This document shows, piece by piece, positions 1 to 6,395 of a stretch of 29,388 nucleotides of DNA. The notes beneath the pieces are model-generated. The model had not been told where the DNA came from, searched no databases, and saw only the letters and a list, made by a program, of their open reading frames with translations. This stretch comes from an uncultured Lachnospiraceae bacterium (GTDB lineage Bacteria; Bacillota; Clostridia; Lachnospirales; Lachnospiraceae): contig CALZPS010000001.1 of the NCBI GenBank assembly GCA_945827765.1, positions 1 through 29,388 on the forward strand, read 5' to 3'. Made by a program: the position numbers and the translations under genes. The first letter of the stretch is position 1, and each line of letters starts with the position of its first letter.

Positions 1-46
1 AGATCTAGTACGGTCTCGTGGGCTCGGAGATGTGTATAAGAGACAG
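1..46 (+). other. Sequencing adapter left in the assembly (Nextera P7/i7/read-2)
   Basis: Bases 13-46 match the 34-base Nextera read-2 transposase adapter, and 28-46 are the 19-base Tn5 mosaic end. Bases 5-12 (CTAGTACG) match Nextera i7 index N702 as I remember it, and bases 1-4 (AGAT) match the end of the P7 primer. Order and spacing are those of a library molecule, not of a genome. Translations through it give the known artefact peptides MYKRQ (plus strand) and SLIHISEPTRPY (minus strand). The genome therefore starts at base 47 and this is an untrimmed contig end. Confidence 0.97.
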
Positions 47-739
47 AGCCTGGGGAAAATCGCATGGATGCTGACAGTGGATGAGCATCGGATGCGGGAA
101 CTTGCCGGACAGACTGAAAAAGCGCACTCTCATGGAAAGAGACAAAATATATTGGCAGAAAATATTTTGCCGACGGAGGGAGAATGGTATGCTTACCAGA
201 GGGAGGTATATCAATGTCTTTATTGTATGGCGAGACATAAAATATCCGGTGCAGAAAAGAGGGAATCGCTGGCGGGAAGAAGTTTCTTTGACCGATGTGT
301 CGAACGGATACATAAAGAGTATGCCGGCGAACTCAATGCGGCAATTTTGAGCAAAGAGGCAGGTGTCAGCGAACCTACTGTTTACCGGCTGTTCCAGAAA
401 AATCTGGGCATCAGCCTGAACAGTTATATTCAGATGGTGAGGGTGCGGGCAGTAATGGAGCGGTTAGGGCAGACGGATGAGGATATCACGGAGATTGCAT
501 TTTCCTGTGGATTTACAAGCCTGAGTAATTTTTACCGGGTGTTCCATGAACTGCAGGGGCAGACACCGAAAGAATACCGCAGACAGAAGAAAAAGGAGAA
601 TTGGATTTCCGGGAGAGTGCAGGAAAATTTTATGAATCTGAACAACTTTCAGAATTTTTATGAATTGCCTTATGAGCGTGAGGAATTGTTGAAATTTGGG
701 ACGGTTACGACATTCACTGGAGAAACAGAAAGAGATTGA
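47..739 (+). CDS. AraC-family transcriptional regulator, 5' truncated at contig edge
   Basis: The open frame enters from the adapter, so the true N-terminus is missing. The apparent GTG start at 32 lies inside adapter DNA and is not real. About 230 codons remain. The C-terminal part carries the two helix-turn-helix motifs of the AraC/XylS family. The first is around 'AAILSKEAGVSEPTVYRLFQ'. The second is around 'DITEIAFSCGFTSLSNFYRV', followed by the family signature FHELQGQTPKEYR. About 45 residues follow the DNA-binding domain with no recognised domain. The N-terminal effector domain cannot be classified because it is cut. The gene converges with the sodium-pump operon to its right, and its stop codon lies in the stem of a terminator-like hairpin. 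Target and inducer are unknown. Confidence 0.88.
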   Translation, partial: SLGKIAWMLTVDEHRMRELAGQTEKAHSHGKRQNILAENILPTEGEWYAYQREVYQCLYCMARHKISGAEKRESLAGRSFFDRCVERIHKEYAGELNAAILSKEAGVSEPTVYRLFQKNLGISLNSYIQMVRVRAVMERLGQTDEDITEIAFSCGFTSLSNFYRVFHELQGQTPKEYRRQKKKENWISGRVQENFMNLNNFQNFYELPYEREELLKFGTVTTFTGETERD

Positions 740-771
740 CGCCGGACAAATGGGCCCGGCGTCAATTTTTT
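736..771 (+). terminator. Intrinsic terminator of the AraC-family gene
   Basis: A perfect 10-bp stem pairs 736-745 with 756-765, with a 10-base loop, followed by six T (766-771). The stop codon TGA (737-739) is inside the 5' arm. The same hairpin belongs to repeat copy R1, so the terminator seems to have been supplied by a dispersed repeat. Confidence 0.85.
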
Positions 772-813
772 CGCAGCTTGCACTCTCAGAATCGACTACA
801 CCATTCGCACTCC
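738..813 (+). repeat. Dispersed repeat copy R1
   Basis: This stretch aligns without gaps to the reverse complement of 26539-26614 (copy R5). By hand count about 60 of 76 positions are identical. Conserved blocks are GACAAATG, GCCCGG, a T run, TTGCACTCTCA and CATTCGC. The first block forms the terminator hairpin behind the AraC-type gene. Bases 769-809 also align without gaps to 6355-6395 in copy R4 (about 28 of 41 by hand count). The interval 814-869 holds two more small inverted repeats (817-823/829-835 and 842-849/862-869) and no gene. Confidence 0.7.
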
Positions 814-869
814 AAGCATTTTTCTGCGAAAAATGGCTGTTTGCTCATGCTTAACGGGATTCATGAGCA

Positions 870-1019
870 TCATGATTCTTTTGTGTCATCATCTTTCTTA
901 TTCGTTCCGATTTTGCCCATAATCATAACACAGATCATGATAATCAGAATTGTGACAAAAATACCTGCCATCCCTTTGCCCATGATTTCGAGAGCCTGTA
1001 TGATAGTTGACATATTCAT
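870..1019 (-). CDS. Small OadG-like gamma subunit of a sodium-pump decarboxylase (49 aa)
   Basis: This small minus-strand gene begins at ATG 1019, ten bases after a strong GGAGG ribosome site. It encodes 49 residues: a short N-terminal helix (MNMSTIIQALEIMGKGMAG), one transmembrane segment rich in Ile/Met/Val (about residues 19-36), then a charged tail KIGTNKKDDDTKES. Size, topology and position directly after the beta subunit fit the small OadG-related subunit of Na+-translocating decarboxylases. That subunit helps assemble the membrane complex. It lacks the long Pro/Ala linker of classical OadG. An in-frame ATG at 1013 is possible but sits farther from the ribosome site. The gene lies 68 bp after the beta-subunit stop. 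No alpha (carboxyltransferase) or biotin-carrier gene is in the window. Confidence 0.7.
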   Translation of the reverse strand: MNMSTIIQALEIMGKGMAGIFVTILIIMICVMIMGKIGTNKKDDDTKES

Positions 1020-1087
1020 ATGAATCAAACCTCCTTCGATTGATACAAAACGTGTTCCGTTTTATTATATCCATTTGTCACCTGGCT

Positions 1088-2224
1088 TTACAGCATACTT
1101 GTGACCAGATTGATTACCATACCTCCGGCGATGACCGAAGCAATCTGCCCTGATACGTTAGCACCGGCAGCATGCATAATAATAATGTTGGCAGGGTCTT
1201 CCTCCAGTGCCATCTTCTGTACGACACGTGATGACATCGGGAATGCAGAGATACCGGCTCCGCCAATCATCGGATTGATCTTCTTTTTCAGGAAAAGATT
1301 CAAGAATTTTGCCAGCATCACGCCGCCAATCGTATCCATGACAAATGCAAAGAGTCCGATGACCATGATAAACAGGGTATCTAATCTTACAAAATTTTCA
1401 GCCTGCATACTGAAGGAAATCGTAATGCCAAGCAGCAAAGTAATCAGGTTTGCCAGAGTGGTCTGGGCCGTATCGGACATGGTTCCCAGCACAGAGCATT
1501 CACGAATCAGGTTTCCGAACATGAGAAATCCAACCAATGCAACAGACTGCGGAGCAATCAGTCCGACAATCACGGTAACGATAATCGGGAAGGCAATGCG
1601 CATGGATTTGCTGACATTCTTCGGATTATATTCCATGCGGATGCGGCGCTCTTTTTTGGTGGTAACCATGCGGATGGCAAACGGCTGAATGATAGGAACC
1701 AGTGCCATGTAAGAATAAGCAGCCACCGCGATGGGACCAATATAATTGGAATTCAAAATCTGTGATACGAGGATAGAGGTAGGACCGTCAGCCGCACCAA
1801 TGATACCGATGGATGCACAGTCCTGCAAAGGAAAACCAAAAACGGCGGCCAGCAGGATGGCAGCAAAGATACCAAACTGAGCTCCGGCACCGAATAAGAA
1901 CATCACCGGGTTAGAAAGCAGCGGACCAAAATCAATCATCGCTCCGATACCGATAAAGAGCAGGATGGGCATGGCTTCGGATGCGTCAATACCGACTTCA
2001 AAAAGCCATGTGATAATTCCGTGGGATTCGATCCCGCCCTGCAGCACCTGATCGAGAACTCCGGAAAAAGGGAGATTCACGAGGATCGCGCCAAATCCCA
2101 TAGGCAGCAACAATGCAGGCTCATATTCCTTTTTGATAGCGAGCCAGATGAGGGCAATACCCACCGCATACATGACCAACTGTTTCCATGTGAGAGCCAT
2201 GATGCCTTCCAATAAAAATTCCAT
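1088..2224 (-). CDS. Sodium-ion-translocating decarboxylase beta subunit (OadB/GcdB/MmdB family)
   Basis: The product is a 378-residue polytopic membrane protein, the usual length for GcdB/MmdB. It decarboxylates carboxybiotin and couples this to Na+ export. Visible family features are GAADGPTSI, which carries the essential membrane aspartate, the stretch ECSVLGTMSDTAQTTLANL, GAGISAFPMSSRVVQ and HAAGANVSGQIASV near the C-terminus. The chosen start (ATG 2224) follows GGAGGAAG on the minus strand. A longer reading to 2323 would run into the leader hairpin and has no ribosome site. The substrate complex (oxaloacetate, glutaconyl-CoA or methylmalonyl-CoA) cannot be told from the beta subunit alone. 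Expression appears to be controlled by the leader at 2285-2448 and the promoter at 2457-2485. The gamma-like gene follows. Confidence 0.93.
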   Translation of the reverse strand: MEFLLEGIMALTWKQLVMYAVGIALIWLAIKKEYEPALLLPMGFGAILVNLPFSGVLDQVLQGGIESHGIITWLFEVGIDASEAMPILLFIGIGAMIDFGPLLSNPVMFLFGAGAQFGIFAAILLAAVFGFPLQDCASIGIIGAADGPTSILVSQILNSNYIGPIAVAAYSYMALVPIIQPFAIRMVTTKKERRIRMEYNPKNVSKSMRIAFPIIVTVIVGLIAPQSVALVGFLMFGNLIRECSVLGTMSDTAQTTLANLITLLLGITISFSMQAENFVRLDTLFIMVIGLFAFVMDTIGGVMLAKFLNLFLKKKINPMIGGAGISAFPMSSRVVQKMALEEDPANIIIMHAAGANVSGQIASVIAGGMVINLVTSML

Positions 2225-2284
2225 AATAACTTCCTCCAAGTTGTTTTTTTGGTGAGCAGCATACCGGGGGATTTTCCATAGTAC

Positions 2285-2331
2285 AAAAAAGACTTTTATT
2301 GCATCGAAAGAGATTCGATACAATAAAAGTC
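2285..2331 (-). terminator. Attenuator-type intrinsic terminator in the decarboxylase leader
   Basis: On the minus strand, 2331-2321 pairs with 2301-2291 (11 bp). After one mismatch, six more pairs form (2319-2314 with 2303-2308). The hairpin is followed at once by six U (2290-2285). It lies between the promoter and the decarboxylase start codon, so it would abort transcription before the gene. Its 5' arm shares bases 2323-2329 with the base stem of the upstream RNA domain, so the two structures exclude each other. Confidence 0.85.
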
Positions 2332-2448
2332 TTGCTGTTTCAATCTCCGGCGGACTACAGCAGTATCTGCTGCAATCGAGAATGTCGCATGGAAATCCAT
2401 CGGCTGGAACTTGAGTAAGTTCTTCCGCTGGCAGCTACTCCCTTTTAT
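2323..2448 (-). ncRNA. Candidate riboswitch leader of the sodium-pump decarboxylase operon
   Basis: The minus-strand RNA from 2448 to 2323 is closed by AUAAAAG (2448-2442) pairing with CUUUUAU (2329-2323). Next come an internal loop (GGAGUA facing AAGA) and a GCUG/CAGC stem (2435-2432 with 2337-2334). Inside are three hairpins: GAACUU/AAGUUC, AUGG/CCAU and CAGCAG/CUGCUG. GGGAGUAGC near the 5' end and GCAAGAC near the 3' end are, as I recall, the conserved ends of yybP-ykoY (manganese) riboswitches. The internal hairpins do not obviously match that class. Because the gene is a Na+ pump subunit, a Na+-sensing or other class is also possible. The base stem overlaps the terminator arm, so ligand binding should switch the gene on. 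Confidence 0.6.
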
Positions 2449-2456
2449 CCTTTCTC

Positions 2457-2485
2457 ATTATAAACAGAAAAGAAATAGGTGTCAA
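2457..2485 (-). promoter_or_regulatory. Sigma-A promoter of the decarboxylase operon
   Basis: On the minus strand a perfect -35 TTGACA (2485-2480) and a perfect -10 TATAAT (2462-2457) are separated by exactly 17 bases. The predicted start is near 2450, just before the structured leader. Confidence 0.9.
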
Positions 2486-2495
2486 TGACTTTTTT

Positions 2496-2510
2496 CGACA
2501 AATGAGTCTG
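2496..2510 (+). repeat. Dispersed repeat, partial core copy R2
   Basis: The sequence CGACAAATGAGTCTG matches the core of copy R3 (CGACAAATGAGCCTG at 3109-3123) at 14 of 15 bases. It sits between the lipoprotein stop codon and the decarboxylase promoter. Only the core is present. Confidence 0.45.
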
Positions 2511-2512
2511 AA

Positions 2513-3043
2513 TTAATTCAACGCAGTAGATGTGTACTGGATGGAATCAACGACTCCGCCTTTGATGAGGATACCCAGGTGCATACCGCCTTTTTCATAG
2601 GTCAGCATACCGTTGTTGTTGGAATAGTCGGTACCGTAAGCAGCCTCAACGTCTTCCTGTGTGCTGCCGATGGTGATACCTTCCGGTGTTTCTACTTCAT
2701 CAGATATGATGAGAATGGTGGAAATAGCTTTATCGCAATCTTTGGACGGGGAAGTGTAAATATCAACTCCGCTGTAACGATATACAAAGTCGGTTCCCTG
2801 TCCTGCACAGCTCGGGTCTTCAAAAACGGAGGAAGGCTCGCCGAGCTTGTCAAGAATTGTCTCAATATCGGTGTCCACACTGACGGAAACACCTTTGTAC
2901 TCAAATGTATAGCCGGAGGAAGTATTTCCTGTCGGGGTGTTGTTGCTGCCATCGTTTCCGCCTTCACTGTTTCCGCCTCCGCAGGCAGCAAGAGATACTA
3001 CACAAAGCATTGTTAATAAAAGTCCAATCAATTTCTTTTTCAT
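2513..3043 (-). CDS. Small secreted lipoprotein of unknown function
   Basis: The product has 176 residues. It begins with KKK, a hydrophobic segment and a lipobox (LAAC, Cys21), so it should be a lipid-anchored surface protein. A Gly/Asn/Ser/Thr-rich linker follows (about residues 22-45). The folded part contains two similar short blocks, 'IETILDKLGEPSSVFED' and 'ITIGSTQEDVEAAYG'. Such blocks resemble the repeated helix-turn elements of small SmpA/BLIP-like lipoprotein domains, but this is a weak resemblance and I assign no function. ATG 3043 was preferred over ATG 3049 because the AAGGA ribosome site lies nine bases before it and only three before the other. It is the last gene of the dlt-like operon, about 100 bp after the SGNH gene, with repeat copy R3 between them. 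Confidence 0.85.
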   Translation of the reverse strand: MKKKLIGLLLTMLCVVSLAACGGGNSEGGNDGSNNTPTGNTSSGYTFEYKGVSVSVDTDIETILDKLGEPSSVFEDPSCAGQGTDFVYRYSGVDIYTSPSKDCDKAISTILIISDEVETPEGITIGSTQEDVEAAYGTDYSNNNGMLTYEKGGMHLGILIKGGVVDSIQYTSTALN

Positions 3044-3098
3044 GTTCATTCATCCTTTCTTTTGGGAGTCATTTTTGACTCTGTTTTTTGATAGTTAT

Positions 3099-3141
3099 AT
3101 GAGTTGCCCGACAAATGAGCCTGACTCATTATTACTTGCAC
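3099..3141 (+). repeat. Dispersed repeat copy R3
   Basis: Reading plus, ATGAGTTGCCCGACAAATGA and the following GCC match the start of copy R5 (minus strand) with one difference. A T-rich stretch and TTGCACC follow at positions like those in R1 and R5. Here ATGAGT (3099-3104) and ACTCAT (3124-3129) form an inverted repeat. The copy lies between the SGNH stop codon and the lipoprotein gene, 56 bp from the lipoprotein start. Confidence 0.6.
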
Positions 3142-3144
3142 CGT

Positions 3145-4185
3145 TTAATCGGAAAGTTCTTTATATTTTTCGCTTTTCTTTGCCTCATATGCATCGGCTT
3201 TCGTTTTCCATGCCCGCGACAGAGCACTGTCACTACTAAGGTCTGAAATTCCGATGTTATCCTGCAGCCATTCGCCGAGGTAATCACTGTAGATTTCCGC
3301 ACCTTCGACATTTAAGTGCAGACCGCCATCAAATGTATCGGTCGAGAAATCCAGACCGATTTCTTCTTTGTTGACACAGTTCAGGTATACAACGTTATGC
3401 TCCGCCGCATAATCCTTCATCTGCTCATCCCATTCTTCATACCAGTAAGGATAGAGGCTGGGACCTTTCATCAATACCAGTTCAACACCATGCTCTTTGC
3501 AAAGAGCCGTGATTTTGTCCAGATATTCGTAATCAATATCGCCGAAGGTATAGTCCGCCAGAGGAATTCCGTCGGGGATATTCTCGGCGGGTTTGACTCC
3601 GACCTGCATCATATAACCGTTCAAAGAAACCGGCTCTTCATGAAACATCAGCCGGAAATCGTCGGCACTTAAGTCATTCCAACGGCTGTGATAACGCAGC
3701 AGCGGAAAAACGTATTCCATAAAGCTTTCTTCCTCTGTCATGGAGGCATAAATCGCTTTCACTTTGGATGTGGACCAGCGCAGTCCCTCTAGAGTCATAC
3801 GATTGTAGGTTTCTTTTTGTGGCTCGCTGTATTGCATTGAGGATATATTTACAATCACGACCTCGGGAGTCTCATGGCGCAGCGTGTCCTCCAATATATA
3901 GTAGGACTGCCAGATTAACTGCTGGGCGCTGCCGCGGATGTATGTGTTGATGCCATAGTTCTGCCAAAGAACCAGCGGGGAAATATTCTCATACATCTCA
4001 CTGTCCCCGATGATAATCAGGTTATGTTTCGGTTCATCATCGTAATACTCGGCAATCATCGCTCCGTCCTGTGTGCCGACAGAATACTTCGGCATCATCA
4101 GCCGCTGAAGGAAAAACAGCAGCAGACAGATGATAACGACAGAAACGGTGATGCGTACAAATCTTTTTCGTTTCCTGTTTTTCAA
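3145..4185 (-). CDS. Membrane-anchored SGNH-fold protein, DltD/AlgX-like, partner of the MBOAT transferase
   Basis: The product has 346 residues with a very basic N-terminus, one transmembrane anchor (about residues 10-28) and an extracytoplasmic SGNH-type domain. The nucleophile motif GDS is at residues 60-62 (Ser62). The C-terminal acid/histidine pair is in DGGLHLN (Asp286, His290). Ser, Asp and His of a catalytic triad are thus all present. In dlt and alginate-acetylation systems such a protein works with the MBOAT protein to deliver the aminoacyl or acetyl group to the final polymer. The start is a TTG: GGA lies about nine bases upstream and the next Met is only after the membrane segment. 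Spacer element E2 separates it from the MBOAT gene. The group transferred and the acceptor are unknown. Confidence 0.85.
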   Translation of the reverse strand: MKNRKRKRFVRITVSVVIICLLLFFLQRLMMPKYSVGTQDGAMIAEYYDDEPKHNLIIIGDSEMYENISPLVLWQNYGINTYIRGSAQQLIWQSYYILEDTLRHETPEVVIVNISSMQYSEPQKETYNRMTLEGLRWSTSKVKAIYASMTEEESFMEYVFPLLRYHSRWNDLSADDFRLMFHEEPVSLNGYMMQVGVKPAENIPDGIPLADYTFGDIDYEYLDKITALCKEHGVELVLMKGPSLYPYWYEEWDEQMKDYAAEHNVVYLNCVNKEEIGLDFSTDTFDGGLHLNVEGAEIYSDYLGEWLQDNIGISDLSSDSALSRAWKTKADAYEAKKSEKYKELSD

Positions 4186-4223
4186 GGTCAGAGTTCCTTT
4201 CTGTAGAAATAAAAGTTATGTGC

Positions 4224-4391
4224 CAACAGTTCAGCCATACAGCTCGATTCGGCGGCGATGCCGCCTTGTCGCCGCTACGCGGCTGGAATCTCGCTTATGG
4301 CAGAGCGCCATATGGAAATCCATCAGCTGCCACCCTGTGAGCAAGCTCCCAGGTGGTCAGCAGCCGGATTTGCCGCATGGCTGAACTGTTG
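4224..4391 (-). repeat. Structured spacer element E2, 168 bp with perfect 15-bp terminal inverted repeats
   Basis: Bases 4224-4238 and 4377-4391 are perfect 15-bp inverted repeats. The element begins two bases after the MBOAT stop codon. Inside are further hairpins: 4251-4256/4260-4265, 4271-4275/4279-4283, 4296-4301/4307-4312, 4312-4316/4319-4323 and 4330-4334/4352-4356, with GAGCAAGCTC (4339-4348) at the tip of the last. Bases 4312-4329 match 2389-2406 in the decarboxylase leader at 17 of 18 positions. No long T run follows, so it is not a plain terminator. It may be a mobile palindromic element or a conserved RNA domain; the sequence alone does not decide. Confidence 0.75.
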
Positions 4392-4392
4392 C

Positions 4393-5979
4393 TTAAAACT
4401 GATTATAAATAAAACTGGTGGCATCGTAGCCGATACCGTACGCGCCAAACAGCAGAACGGCCATAAAGAGGGCAGTCCAGAGTACAAATCGTACAATATA
4501 AGGTTTGGCATGAATCTTTTCTCTTACGGAGCCGCTGCGCTGGGACATACTTACAAGGAACATCAAAAGGATGCCCGCCGCGATGATGATATAGTCGGCA
4601 GCAGTAAGCCCGATCTGCATCAGGGAGCCGTTCCAGAGAATATTCCAGTTGCCGGCTGTGAAGACAGTCAGCAGCATTTTCCAAGTGGTTGTGACACTGT
4701 CGAAACAATCATACATACGCAGAAAGCCCATCAATAAAAAGGTTCTGCCGACCTGGAAAATCTTGAAATACAATTTTCCGTCCACGTCAAAACGCTGATG
4801 GAAACGGCGGTATAATGGTTCCAACTCCTGCGAAATCATAATTACCAGATAGTTGGAAAGCCCCCAGAACACGAAGTTCCAGCTTGCGCCGTGCCATACT
4901 CCGGTAGCCAGCCAGACAGCGAAGGAGGAAAGGTATACCGTAAGTCGTTTGCCAAGAACGGGACCTAAATGCGTCCGGCTCCACTTGGAAAGGTTCAGCA
5001 TCGGTTTGCAGACAGAGATCGGATAGAAAATGTAATCCGTAAACCAGCTTCCCATCGTAATATGCCATCTGTTCCAGTATTCTTTGATGGATGTCGAGAA
5101 AAATGGCCGCACAAAGTTTTCCGGCAGGTCAACGCCAAAAATCTGACCCGCACCGATTGCCATATCCAGACCTCCGGAGAAGTCAGCATAAAGCTGAATG
5201 GCATAGAAGAATACTTCGATCAGCACATATGCGCCGGTATAGGCGGCGGTATCTCCTGTCATGGTGGTAAGGCCGACCACAATACGGTCCGCGATCACCA
5301 TCTTCTTCATATACCCCCAGAGCATTCTCTGCAGACCGAAAGAAACCTGTTTCCAGTTCAGACGGTGCGGTGTGAACAGACCGGATTCAATCTGGCTGTA
5401 ACGGCTGATAGGACCCTGTATCAACTGCGGAAAGAACGATACAAACAAAGCAAAGCGAAAGCCGTTTTTCTCGGCAGGAATCGTACCACGGTATACGTCA
5501 ATCAGATAACTCAGCGCCCGGAAGGTATAAAAGGAGATACCCAGAGGCAGTACCAGACTGACATATCCCAGCGGCTGTCCTCCGGCCAGACCAATCATGG
5601 CATTGATGTTGGAGATTGCAAAGTTTGTGTACTTTACAACAGCCAGAATGCCGAGGTTCAACAATAGAGCGGCAAGCATCAGATGCCGCTGCTTTTTCTT
5701 TGTAGCTGTCTTATACAGCTTTTTTTCTTCTCTGCTTAAACTCTTGTTTTCCTGCAGATAGTCTGCCTGAGCTGCCTTAAGTTTATCAATCTGTAAGGCT
5801 GTCAGCCATGTTGTAAAAGTGGTTGCTGCAATATAAATCAGATATTTCGGTCCGGCGAAACAATAGAACACATAACTCGCCACGAGCAGCACCATCCACT
5901 GAAAACGTTTTGGAATTAAATAATATACAACAAAAACAATCGCTAAAAACAAGAAAAAGCTATAGGAAACAAATTGCAT
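4393..5979 (-). CDS. MBOAT-family membrane O-acyltransferase (DltB/AlgI-like)
   Basis: The product has 528 residues with many transmembrane helices, from the very N-terminus (MQFVSYSFFLFLAIVFVVYY) to the C-terminus. MBOAT signatures are WNRWHITMGSWF (His306) and TGVWHGASWNF. The catalytic histidine in the latter is His363. Length and motifs fit AlgI/DltB. In DltB the enzyme takes the acyl group from the cytoplasmic carrier protein and moves it to the outer face. The start ATG 5979 lies six bases after the carrier-protein stop, which suggests translational coupling, and the carrier gene directly upstream supports the DltC-DltB type pairing. The acyl donor cannot be told: D-alanine and acetyl are the known options for relatives. 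Confidence 0.93.
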   Translation of the reverse strand: MQFVSYSFFLFLAIVFVVYYLIPKRFQWMVLLVASYVFYCFAGPKYLIYIAATTFTTWLTALQIDKLKAAQADYLQENKSLSREEKKLYKTATKKKQRHLMLAALLLNLGILAVVKYTNFAISNINAMIGLAGGQPLGYVSLVLPLGISFYTFRALSYLIDVYRGTIPAEKNGFRFALFVSFFPQLIQGPISRYSQIESGLFTPHRLNWKQVSFGLQRMLWGYMKKMVIADRIVVGLTTMTGDTAAYTGAYVLIEVFFYAIQLYADFSGGLDMAIGAGQIFGVDLPENFVRPFFSTSIKEYWNRWHITMGSWFTDYIFYPISVCKPMLNLSKWSRTHLGPVLGKRLTVYLSSFAVWLATGVWHGASWNFVFWGLSNYLVIMISQELEPLYRRFHQRFDVDGKLYFKIFQVGRTFLLMGFLRMYDCFDSVTTTWKMLLTVFTAGNWNILWNGSLMQIGLTAADYIIIAAGILLMFLVSMSQRSGSVREKIHAKPYIVRFVLWTALFMAVLLFGAYGIGYDATSFIYNQF

Positions 5980-5985
5980 TATGCA

Positions 5986-6216
5986 TTAACCCTCATCTTC
6001 CAAATAGGTAATCAGTTCATACAGTGCCTGTGCGGAATTAAAATTCTCCGGAACGATATATTCGGCAGAAATTGTCACGTCGAACATATCAGCCACTTCT
6101 GAAATGATAGTAATGATATCGAAGGAATCTAAGATTCCGTCATCAATCAAAGTGTCGCAGGTTTCAAAATCTACATCCGGGTGTAACTCTTCCAGAAATT
6201 CCATTAATTCATCCAT
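5986..6216 (-). CDS. Acyl/aminoacyl carrier protein (DltC-like)
   Basis: The product is an acidic 76-residue protein with the carrier-protein signature [10 protein letters not shown]. Ser31 is the expected 4'-phosphopantetheine attachment site. Size and the DS-F motif are closer to DltC-type carriers than to fatty-acid ACP, which has DSL. The start ATG 6216 follows AAAGGATG; a longer reading to 6276 would pass through repeat R4 and has no homology. It is flanked by the adenylating enzyme and transglutaminase-like genes upstream and the MBOAT gene six bases downstream. The likely cycle is loading by the adenylating enzyme and unloading by the MBOAT protein. Confidence 0.92.
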   Translation of the reverse strand: MDELMEFLEELHPDVDFETCDTLIDDGILDSFDIITIISEVADMFDVTISAEYIVPENFNSAQALYELITYLEDEG

Positions 6217-6247
6217 TGTTTTTTCATCCTTTCTTTCATTAAACAAT

Positions 6248-6395
6248 ATGAGTTGCTCAACCAATGAGCCGGGCATCTATTCAATGCCAAAGTATATAGC
6301 AACATCAGGTGATGTTGGGGTCAAAAGCCCCCAACTATGATACCTACGGATTGTTTCGTGCTTTGCACTCCCACAATCCTACCCGACATTCGCAT
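6248..6395 (+). repeat. Dispersed repeat copy R4 (split)
   Basis: The plus-strand start (6248-6270, ATGAGTTG...AATGAGCC) matches the core of R3 and R5. The second half (6355-6395, with TTGCACTC and ATTCGCA) aligns without gaps to 769-809 of R1, about 28 of 41 identical by hand count. Between them lie about 75 extra bases that contain the small hairpins of element E1. It is located between the transglutaminase-like gene and the carrier-protein gene. Confidence 0.5.

Noticed and set aside
736..1023. Open frame of 95 codons on the plus strand after the AraC-type gene
   Set aside because: It runs through the terminator and repeat R1 and is antisense to the small gamma-like gene, which has a clear ribosome site.
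2291..2331. Hairpin read as the terminator of the lipoprotein operon
   Set aside because: A perfect promoter lies between the lipoprotein gene and this hairpin, and its arm overlaps the leader's base stem, so attenuation of the decarboxylase gene explains it better. It may still catch read-through.
3066..3089. GAGTCA/TGACTC hairpin followed by a T run on the plus strand, a possible terminator
   Set aside because: No plus-strand gene precedes it. It lies in the 5' region of the minus-strand lipoprotein gene, so its role is unclear.
4207..4414. AAATAAAA repeated exactly 200 bp apart on both sides of E2, a possible target duplication
   Set aside because: It is AT-rich and not adjacent to the inverted repeats, and one copy is inside the MBOAT coding end, so chance is the simplest explanation.
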